Shown one piece after another: positions 10,894 through 21,800 of a stretch of DNA of 64,000 nt (positions are counted from its first letter, which is position 1; each line of letters starts with the position of its first letter). Location: the NCBI RefSeq assembly GCF_958298935.1, contig NC_084921.1:49711001-49775000 (forward strand). The letters run 5' to 3'. Below the pieces are notes generated by a model. The model was not told the DNA's origin. It ran no database searches and saw only the letters and a list, made by a program, of their open reading frames with translations. The position numbers and the translations under genes were made by a program. The stretch is from Phragmites australis. Its lineage: Eukaryota > Streptophyta > Magnoliopsida > Poales > Poaceae.

Positions 10894-12339
10894 GGTGTTG
10901 TCGGAGGATTAACTTTAGTCACAGGGATTCCGATAGACCCCTTTTTAGAGATTCGACCGGGGAATGATCCTGAGTCTGTTCGTCGGAGAAATAAATGGGA
11001 ATGAATGCAACGGCCGGTGGTGGTCGTGTGGCCTAGTGCAAGAAAGAGTAAATGCACCGGAATTTAGACAGGTTCGGGCCGCACGGGGGCGTAATACCCT
11101 ACTCCTGTATGGATACTATGACTGTCCTGAGGAAATCCCTCAAAAATGTTGCTGGTTACAAGAATCTTGATCTATCTAAGAGCCTGGGGCTCTTTGTTCT
11201 TCGGACTGTCTCGTGCTGCTCACTTCTCAGCCGTGTTTCTCTTGCGCTATGTTCTTCTAAGCTTAAGGATCTATTCCAAATGTATTAAGCTATGTGTTCT
11301 GCTCTCTTTTCTCTCTCTCTTTGGATGCATTCATCTTCGCCTCCCCTTTCCTTTTGTGCCGCCGGCTGCTTTAAGTATCCGCCGGCCGCAACGTGCCCCG
11401 AACGGGAGGGGGGGGCACGAGTTCCGAGACACCATAAATGGAAAGGGCATCATCATTTCCTCTGGGCGAAGTGACCGGGGGTGGAAAATGCATCGCACGC
11501 CCGGTCATCCGTCACAATAAATGCCCTGGTAACGGCGCCGTGGAGAGGGCCCACCGAGCAGCCGCAGAGCGACCCGGCGTGCCCGCCCTGTCTTGTTTCC
11601 CTGCCACAGCAGCGCGGCAGACGGAACGCCTTGGTCCTTACGATGTTATCCTGAGACAGGCCGGATGGCACGGGACGGGACCTGTGCAATTAATAACCCC
11701 ACACCTCTCTGCCAAAATGTGGTAGGAACTGACGCTGAGCGCGGCGGGAGCAGTTGGAGGTGACAGGCCACGCACGCTCTTTAAATACGGCCTCGGGCCT
11801 TTGACTGGCTGACACCTCATCGATAGGCCCCTCGAAGGCCTCCACCAGGGGGCTTTCTGGGTCGTCGGGGTACCGAGTGCTCGGGGGTACTGTTCACCTC
11901 CCCGAGCACTCTCTCCCGGGCACACTTGTACGGATCCTCGGGGAATCGAGTGCTCGGGGGCTGCTGCAGGCAGCCTCGAGCACTCTCTCCCGGAATTTCC
12001 TTCGGTGAGTACTCGGGATACTTGGGTGCCCAGGGGCTACCGCCGGCGGCCCCGGGCATGTTTCTCCCGGTACTTAACTCTCCTGGTCGTTGGGGGACTA
12101 GGGTGCTCGGGGGCCACCGTATACCTTTCCGAGCACTTTCTTCCCGGTACTTAGATTTCGTGGATTATCGGGGAACTGGGGTACTCGGGGGCCACCGACT
12201 GTGGCCCCGAGCGCCTTCTCCCGGGACTTGATCTTTTCTCATCTTGCGGGAGAGACTCCGCGGGATGGCGCCATGTGGCGAATGACTGGTCTGGCCTCGG
12301 GATTCGGGGACCCCCAGTTCCTGATACACCGACAGGTGT
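10894..12339 (+). mobile_element. solo LTR with 5-bp target-site duplication
   Basis: A 1436-bp LTR runs from TGTCGG (10899) to CCGACA (12334), a perfect 6-bp inverted end pair. The flanking pentamers are identical: GGTGT at 10894-10898 and GGTGT at 12335-12339. There is no internal coding region, so this is a solo LTR left by recombination between the two LTRs of one element. The internal motif GGTTCGGGCCGCACGG followed by TAATACCCTACTCCTG (11070-11106), and the CCCCAGTTCCTGATACACCG end, are typical of large grass gypsy LTRs. Orientation is inferred from those motifs. Confidence 0.9.
11868..12235 (+). repeat. imperfect tandem hairpin array inside the solo LTR
   Basis: About five units of 60-90 bp follow one another. 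Each has the plan GAGTGCTCGGGGG, a short loop, CCCCGAGCACT, then CTCTCCCGG. Each unit can fold on itself because the two halves are complementary. The units differ in loop and spacer sequence. This is a known style of grass gypsy LTR; the function is unknown. Confidence 0.75.
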
Positions 12340-14800
12340 CTATTCTACTATTAAAAAAATTTGTAACATATAGTCAATCATAGTAAACTACTTAGGAAAG
12401 TAAACCTGCAATGATATATTACAAGAATATAAATACGGAAACGTAAAGATGATAGAGAAAGCAAATTCGGTAACAGAGATTTTTATCATATGGTATCAAT
12501 GACATAAACGTCATCTTTAGTCCATGTTGAAGCAGCCACCTAGGCTATAACTCCTAGACGGTACTCTGTCACAGCCCTTGAGCCACCTAAGTCTCAAGTA
12601 GTTTCAACCTCTAAGCCACCAAGGTAAGATCTAACCACAAGCCTCTTTTATGGTCATTTGTCATCGTCTTCACTTCGGAGTTTAAGCCACTAAGTCAAGA
12701 GTCTGCGTGTCCATGTACAAGAGTTTTACTGCCACTCCACACCAAGTTGAAGGGTTAACAAAGTGTAAGCCACTAAGGCTTATGGTGCCGGCGAGTCACC
12801 AAGACTCTAAGGTTTGCAACAACTCTCTCTAGGCATATTAGCATCAATTACTCTCAAATCTTGTGCTTAATTATCTTGGATGATCACTTTTAGCACTTTG
12901 ATGGCTTGCATGTCTTCTCAAGTGTATGAGTTTCTCTGAACTCTAGCACACTCAAATGGTAGAGTGAGGGGTATTTATAGTCTTATCTCCGTGAACTAGC
13001 CGTTACTCTAACGGCTCAAAAAGATTATAAACATCGAATGATCTGACATCAACAGTAGTACAAACACCAAACCATGCAGTGTGTACAACAGTAAAAACTA
13101 GTGGTTGGAACCTCACTCAAACTCATTGTGAACGCCATATATTCCGGCATTAATTTAAACTTCATCATCAAACTATCTAGTGTGTAGACTTGAACCAACC
13201 GAGCCACTTCTCACTGTTCATTTGTTCGGCGTGTATAGTCCTATGATCACCGGACCATCCGGTGTGTACAACCATATCAGACAAGCCTTTGTAACATCTA
13301 CTAAAAATACTCCGGTGTAGCCGACTCCTCATCGCCGGATCATCCGGCGTTGATTGCATTTTCACCTTCATTGATAATGCTCTGACGAAGCCTCCGTACA
13401 CTTTTTCTGAGCACTGAACCATCCAGTGAGTTCAAACATTGTCTCTAAAAATTTACACAAATTCTATAAAATGCTTCGGTATGCACATCACTCTAACATC
13501 GGATCACCCGACATATAGAACTGTAGAACCTTTTATGAGTCAAAATACTCCAGTGTGAACTTTTTCTGAGCAACGTACCATCCAATAAGTACACTTTGCT
13601 GAGCACCAAACTATCCGGCGAGTGTAATCTTCTCTGAACTCGTCTAATTCAAATATTTTGAGTTCCGCTTCGGTGGCTTCTATATGTATTGTATTTATGA
13701 GACCTACTGAAATATATATTTAACAAATATATTAATCTCATTAATTATATTATCATTAATTATTAAAATCACATCCATACTTAAAAGAATCATGTTCGCT
13801 ACAAAAGTTATCCAAGAAAAGTAGTTAGTGCTCTGTACTGCAAGTATGTTCAGTTTAGAAACAGTTATTGTTGAAACATCGTCAGTTTCTTATCTGTCCA
13901 ATCTCATTTCCATGAGAAGTTGAATATGTAAAAGTAACTCTGGAAGTGAAAGTGAAGGGGAAACAGAGGTTAGTGTATAGAAGTGATACTCTAGTTAATT
14001 CTTGGAACAATTTATCCTATTCATTGAAGAGAGAATAGAGCTTACATATTCGAACAACCGTCCAGATTTAATTCATCGAGAGGAACAACACAAATAGCAA
14101 CACTTTGTCATAGTGGCCGGCCGGTCCCAAGGAGCACCACGGCAGCAGACTTCTTTACGATTCAGTTGTTAGTTTAAATTGGATAAGTCAGATTGTAAGA
14201 GATAAATCAGGTTATTAGTTAGTGGATTAGGATTAGGACTATGTTAGTTTAAATTAGATAGGTGATAAGAGTTGATCGGTTGAATGAGTTCTGGCCGGCT
14301 ATATAAGTTTCTTTATATATTTATCTCTCTGTCTCTCCTGCCGACTCTCTCTATTTGCTCTCTTCTCTCCCTCATGTCAGCCCTCCTCTCTATCTGTCCC
14401 GTCGCCCATCTCCCTCTCAATCCTCTCGGTTCTACTAATCTACTACATATATTAAAGGGCAAGAATCGAAAGCCAACCAAAACAAGTACTATAACTATTG
14501 TTTATATAGGTTTTATTATATTTATATATATATACATACTGATATGTATATATATACATATACATATAATATAATTTTTTATTTTCTGAAAATTTTAGAA
14601 AATTGTCGAAATGAATATTAGTTATATTGATAAATCGGCCGAAATAATCTAAAATATAAAAAATATCTAAAACTCAAAATAATATGAAACAATTTTTGTT
14701 AGGTTCTTATTACTGTCATCTACATATTAAAATTATGTGCATACATAAAAGTACTATTAAGATATCCAAAATTAATAAATCCAATTTTTTCAGCCTTTTT
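12340..14800. other. degraded LTR-retrotransposon-like sequence and spacer
   Basis: 12440-13680 has the look of an LTR without coding capacity. Recurring phrases of the type CACCGGACCATCCGGTGTGT (13249-13268) appear several times with variation, and one is shared with 41285-41304. 14290-14420 is pyrimidine-rich (CTCTCT tracts). 14515-14570 is a TATATA/CATATA simple repeat. No protein recognised. Confidence 0.45.
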
Positions 14801-14804
14801 TGTT

Positions 14805-15828
14805 GTGCTCTGTGAACTAAAAAAACGGACGCAGCTTAGGTGCGAGCTCTCAGACCATCAAGTCCCTAACCAAGCTGGTGGCCAACATGAACAAAGACAG
14901 AAGCAGTTCACCGCCATATCCTCACACCTCTCGGTAGTGGAAAAGCGCTCACTGGAAACGGCTAATCAGGTGGTCACTTTGCTCATTGGCACGTCATCCA
15001 GTGCAGCTCTTCGTCGCTGGCGGCAACCGTCCCAGCAATCCCTCTCAAAACGGAAATTTTGTGAAGGTGACGAACATGTCTTCAATTGCCACGGGGTTGA
15101 CAAGCTCAAGGTGTCGACTCCCATGGCGACATCGGATGGGCTTCCCACCACCTTCGGAGTTGAAGCTGTTGCGGCAGCCTGTCACGATGATTACCGCGAC
15201 GCCGCAGCCCTCGGAGTGAACGCCGCCACGGCTGCTCTGCCGTCGCTTTCCACGACGTCGCAACACTTCGACCACACACCTTGTACAGAAGTGGTACACA
15301 ACATAGATCGCAGCACTGGAATGTCTTCATGGTCGACACAACAAGAAAAAAATAGTAAAAAGGTTTCGCACGATTTATAACCATATAAACATAAACGTTA
15401 GGTCCAAGCATTCTATGTTCAATGATCCAACAGTTCACGGTTCATCACATCCGTCAAGTAAACATTTTAGAACCATGGCACCCTACGTTCCTACTTGTGT
15501 ACAGCCAACTATGCCACTATCAGAACCAAGACGAGTACATCTATAGTAGTTTGGTAAGAAATCGTACAGGAGAAAATTTTTTGATGTCAGGTGGTCAAAA
15601 GAATCCAGAAAGCATCATGCATCGCTCTCTACAATATACCACCTTCAAAGCTGACATTTCCAGCGTGACATGTGCTTAAAGTTTGGCACACATCATGGGG
15701 TTGAGGTGAGATGTCAGCCATACTCACAGAAAGAGAAATGGGCTTCTCGTAAATCAAATGACATCCAACCATTTTGAAGATGGAATGGTGACATGAGCAG
15801 CTGTCCTCACATTCAAACCTTCTTGAAC
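14805..15828. other. no recognised gene; probable 3' flank of the CPL gene on the minus strand
   Basis: 14805-15380 is open on the plus strand for 191 codons but begins with GTG and shows no known domain, so I do not call it a gene. 15600-15828 on the minus strand follows the predicted CPL stop and is the likely 3' UTR. Confidence 0.4.
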
Positions 15829-18800
15829 TCATTTGGTTGAGGGACTGGAGTGGGAGGGAATCAGCCATTGCATCTGAAACAAACAGAAAAAAAGCATTCT
15901 GTAAGAGTGACACCGTTGACGAACAATAATTATTCGACCCCAAACTTGTCCAATGATCAGGACTTATAGGAGAAGGGGTACCACAGACTCAAACAAATTC
16001 TAAAAAAAATAAAAGCTATATTTTCTCTATAAATAAAAATTATTCCAGCATGAACAGCTAACATGACCACATTCAAATGCATAAAAAAGTGCAACATCAA
16101 GTTATTACCTTACAGGTTTCAAATACTTCTTAATTTGTGGGTCAGTTGTTGATTTTAAGGTCCTCAATGCCTCTTCCGCAGCCTGAAAACCAAACGGGGG
16201 GCATAAATTTTCTTGAATGAACCCACTATTCAAGATGAAAACATAACAGCTAACCGACTACTACAAATTCGGAGCACAGTAGTGAAAAAGTTGTAAACTG
16301 ACACATGTCATTATTCTGCCCAGAAATTAACCCCTTCACAAGAAACATCATGCATCATGTAACCATGCTAATGACTATTAGTGTATTTGGGGGCGTCTTC
16401 CATTCCAATTTCATATGTCACAATGCTAGCTAGATAGTTGTAGCACATTATAACCGATGCTAGATTCTGTCAAAGAAACCCATACAGCATGCAAAATCTT
16501 TTCAAGCCTGCAGATGCTGCATGGGGTTACATTTCTGTTATTGGCCAAAACCCATTTTTGACAGGTTACTAGCACAAACCAGGAATAAACCGCTCAAAGT
16601 CAAGTTTTCGGTTTTGATCAAATTTTCAGTTGAGATTATTATTGTTCAAACACATGTACAACCGCCTGAGGAATATCAATTGCACTCTAAAGATACAAGC
16701 ACCAATGAAAGTTATCTCCATTGCAGTTCGTACCTTTCTTTCTGTTCCAGAAAATATGCAAACCTCTACAGGCATAATTAGTTTTCTTTGTAAATTCTAG
16801 GCATAATTTGTTCCCACTTCCACATGTAAAGTTTTGTTTGGGCATCCAAACAAAAAAACAAGGTCAGAGCATATCTGAGGAGTGTCTATTGTTTTAACAT
16901 GTAAAGTCAGTAATCAATTCCCTGTAGAACTGCATATAGAAATATGAAACCGATCTGGGAATTTGCAATACTCTTGATCAAAGTGAGATCTCATTTCCTA
17001 TAAATTGTAGCATGCTTTAAAAAAGGTGAAAACTGTAGCATGTTCTTGAGTTTTTTAGCTCTTTTTAAACTAATATTTTAAAAACAGCACGTGGGACACT
17101 AAATTTCTAGTAACTTTTGCTACGTCAAAATACATGACATGACTCACAACTTGATCGTGCCAATGCATGTGGCGTGACCAAGGTGGCCACACTGGCGTCC
17201 CGTCCTGGCGCCTTGCCACGTGGCCCCTTTTGTCATATCAAAGTACATGACGTGACTCGCACCTTGGTCACGCCACATGCATTGGTGTGACCACGTGGTG
17301 AGTCACACCATGTATTTTGGAGTGACAAAAGGGGCTAGTTCCTGAAAATTTAGTGTCTCACATGCTCTTTTTAAAATATTAGTTTAAAAAAGGCTAAAAA
17401 AATCCATGTTCTTCTCCTAAAGAAGGTATAACGCGTGCTCTCAATTCGGTCTCTTTATTTTTATTTTCCAGTTGAACAATGAATTTTTTGGACATGAAAA
17501 GACCGTAATAAAATTCCTGTAGAAGTGCATATAGAAATATGAAAAATCGTACTCAATCTAAATGAGATTGCAATTCTCTTCCCCTAAAAAAGGTATGTAG
17601 CATGTTCTGAGGTTGATAACTTTATTTGTGTTCCTCCGTTGACTATGGTTTACATATGCCAAAAGAACTATTTTCAATTAAAGATAAATAATAATTTCCT
17701 CTGCAATGCTCAATAAAACAGGTTACAGGCTGCGATTACCAACAGAGCTCTGAACCCTGATCCCAACTGCATAGAAACTAATGCATTGCCTGATGCAAAA
17801 AAGATTTTAATATGGTAGTGGCATGCCAATACACAAGCGATGAACAAAAAGGGAAGAGCACTAGAAAAGATAGTACCAGAAGCTTTGCAACATCTCTGTC
17901 CGAACCAACGCCCCTCCCAATAATCTGTCCTGCCAGTTCAACCTTCAAAAGAGTAACAAGAACTTAATGTTGACAGCATTAACAAGCTGGCACAAGGTTT
18001 TCAGGTTCAATAATAAATTATTTATTGGACTTGCCACCAATTAAGGATCATCCAGTTCAAACCAGTTTCTTAAAAAGTTAAATTTGAATGCAAATATGAA
18101 TTTAGGACGCCCTTAACCAGTGAAATATCCATGTGGTAACCAGCCAGTTCCCAGTGCTGACCAGGCGGTTTCCTTGTTTGAAGAAAAAAGCAACTACTTT
18201 CAGTTAGCAAACCCGATGTATTGCAGGTAGCTGCTACAGGGGTGACTCGTCTGTGTTCTCGAAAAGTAGAACTACAACACTCAGTATAAGATGGCCACAA
18301 GGCATAGAACTATCCTAGTAGAATTTTAAGAAAATAGTGACCATGAAAGTTGAGTAACCTGAAAGTGATATTCTTCATTTCTAGCTGAGCTAGAATTCCA
18401 GACTTGATCTCGAAATACCACATGCTGGTCCTCCAAGCACTATAATAATGTGCAAATTAGTATTCAATGAAGGAAAGGAAATTACAAAACAACATACCTA
18501 AAATGTTTAAGAAAAAAGAAATGTCATGTGCAGCAGCATCTCTTACATGTTCTCTAATAAGACTCATAACAGAAGACAAGTTATCCAAATTGTTTGAATG
18601 ATCATGTTTCAATGTACTTCCAGAAGGTTCTTGCATAGAAATATCAACCTCTGAACAAGTAATATCTTCCAGAAAGCCATTTCCGTTACCAGGGGACTTC
18701 CTCATGTCTTTATTAGGTACTCCAGCGGTAGGAGCAATGAATGCCAAATAACTGCCTGCAAGTCAATATGTCAAAAGGAATCAACGCGCAGAAAATTCTA

Positions 18801-21800
18801 GCCACCGAGTGTTTTTTGAACAAAAATAATTTGGAAAGAAGTGCCCAAAAGAAAGTATACTTGCTATTGCAAATTAATACACAAACTGCAAGTTCTGGTT
18901 CATCCGAATGCACGGGCTTTGTTTTCTATGGCCATGATGACTTTGGTTGGGGATGGCACAAATACTAAATTTTGGTAGGATAGGTGGCTTCATGGTTGGA
19001 CCATTGGAGAATTGGCTCCTCATCTTATTGCGCTGGTTCCAGGAAGGATTACTAATCAAAGGTCCGTGGGAGAGGCTTTAGTTGGGCACAAATGGGTGAC
19101 TGACATCAAGGAGGTCCTCTCTGTTCATGCAATTGACGAGTATCTTCAAATTTGGGATTTGCTTGATGGTTTGACTCTTCAGCAAGGTGTGCAAGATCAA
19201 CATTTGTGGAAGCTGTCAGGATCAGGAGTCTATTCTAGTAAGTCAGCCTACAATGCCTTTTTTGTCGGTACAATCAGGTTTGCTCCTTGGAAACGGGTTT
19301 GGAAATCCTGGGCACCGCTGCGTTGCAAGTTCTTCATGTGGCTTGCAATCCTTAATCGCTGTTGGACAGCTGACAGAATGGCCAAACGTGGTCTGCCTCA
19401 TCCTCCTTCATGCCCATTTTGCTGAAGAGTCCATCCAACATTTGCTGATTTCTTGTGTGGTTGCTCGACAAATTTGGTTCTGTACTTTACAGTGGGTTGG
19501 TCTGCAGGCTGTGACTCTGCAGCCAGACATGACAATATTCTCAAGCTGTGCCAAGCGCTGAAACAGATCAGCAAGCAGCATAAGAAGGGTCTTAATTCGC
19601 TAATCATTTTAGTCGCTTGGGAAATTCGGAAGCATCAAAACAATTGTGTGTTCAATGGAACTTCTCCTGATATGGGAACGGTGGTTCTAGCAGTGGCTGA
19701 ACAAGGCACACTTTGGTGTGCTGCTGGAGCCAAGGACCTTCAAGTCCTGTTAGTTGGGTAGTCTAGGATTCTGTTTCCTAGTGCTTGTTTGGCCGCCTTT
19801 TATTTTCCTGTGGCGCCTAGGCCTTGAGTGTTTAAGAGTTTAAGTGTTTAGGTGTTGTACTTTGTTACTCTTCTTCTTTAATGAAATGACACGCAGCTCT
19901 CCTGCACATTCGAGAAAAAAAAAACACAGACTGCAGTGCAAAACTGAAAAGATTAAATGATGCCAAAACATCTCTATAAGTATTAAAGAAAATGATTACA
20001 TGTTTCTAAGAGAAACCTAGCGATAAGATTACTTTATTTGCCAAAAGATTAAATGATGCCAAAACATCTCTATAACTAAATGAGTGAAGCAGTATTTCCA
20101 AATCCCCTAGTGATAACATCTTTTATTGAAAGATATTGAAAGAATCGAACCAGAATGGCCACCAGAATGATATTGATAGCTTAATAGTGAAGGATTACTT
20201 TTAAATATATTGTGCCATTTAAGCCCTCTTCGGCCAGCTGCTATCTTTTCTTCTGATAGTTTTGTAAATCATGGAAAGAAATGAACGAAGGGTGGGCCTG
20301 GCACAGTGGTAGTCTCTCTCCATTTGTGTCCTGGAGGTCCTGGGTTCGAATCAGCCTCCTTGCAAAAAACAAAAAAGCAAGGATAAGGCTGCCTAGAAAT
20401 TTCCTTCCCCAGAACCCACAATGTGCGGGATCTTTCAGCACTGGGTACACCCTTTTTATGGAAAGAAAATGAACCTACTTACTAGTTGCACTTGTCAATC
20501 AGGATTATGCGTGCTAACTGCCACCAACATTTTCACATTGCAATGGGAGTCCCAGTTGGGAGATTTGGTTTGCATTCTGGTGGACAAGATGATTATGCCA
20601 ATTAATCAGCACTTGTTATTTTTGTACAGCTAGTCTGACAAATATAATCAGTTGCATTCCAACAATTGGATGGATAAGCCATGATTCAAAAGCTGTTCAT
20701 TGCATCAAACAGCATACAAAGCTATGAGTACAACATTTACAAATCATATTCCAGCAAGCATACTGGCATAAATAATTCAAAGACCCTTAAAGGATGTTTT
20801 TCATAAAACCACATGAATATACTTTACGGCTTCCAGGGTATTAACTTACTCTGGTGTACTCTAGTACAGTAACAGAAGTAGAACTTTTTTTAGAAAATAG
20901 CAAGAGTAGAGTAAAATTAAGCAAAAATTGCAGATAAGGAATAAACAATGATTCTTGCATTGCTATGGATGATGATACCACAAAACATACGTCAAATAAA
21001 GAATAAATCCAACAAAATTTCAAGCTATCAATATGGCCTTCCCTACTGTCTTTAGCTCAGAAAAAAAAAATCAAGCCTGCAGTACTCAAGATTGAAAGAA
21101 TATATACTCACTCTCCAAATTTTGGAGAGCTTTTTCAGCAGCTTGCACTTGGGCTTCATCTCGTGTTTTTCCAATGCCGATTCCAATTTTTTCATTACTG
21201 AACAGAACCTGGAACACCACATATATAAGTGATGATAAAATAATTGAGGAATGTCACAGTATTGCTATATAAAGCTAAATATGCATTACTAAGCGAGCAG
21301 ATAAAGCTAATCCAGAGCAGCTATAAGTGAGGTGAAATCTAGAGTAGCAAAGTAAATGAAGTTCTTTGATTATTGTCCCACACCAAAAAATTTATCAGTT
21401 ACCACAAAACAAAACCACTGGAATACGTCGCAGTTAGATGTGCGCTCAGGAAGTTAAGGTGTTACAGATCATTCAAGTTTAACAAATATTTGAAGTGATC
21501 TGAAGTTCAGACGAGGTTGTTGACAAGAGAACATGGTATAAACAATGTGATAAGTCTTCAAAATACCAACCTCCACAGAAAATTGAATACTTTTACCATT
21601 GCTTACAGTAGATCTGAATTCCACCTGAACGAAGAAAGAGTTGGGGATTACTTTAAGATCGAACAGGAAAACAATGATAAGCTGAAACATAAGGTGCCAG
21701 AATACCTTGGAGTCACATAGTCGCCCAATTTCTTGTAACACCATGACAAATACCGAGGGGGTTATTGCCAGTGATCCCCCATTGGACTGGATATTCCTAC

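Noticed and set aside
14805..15380. 191-codon open frame
   Set aside because: It starts at GTG rather than ATG, shows no recognisable domain, and has mixed composition. A later ATG (15123) gives 85 codons without a match either.
18070..18300. Possible extra CPL exon
   Set aside because: The frame is open but the neighbouring exons join in phase without it and it shows no conserved motif.
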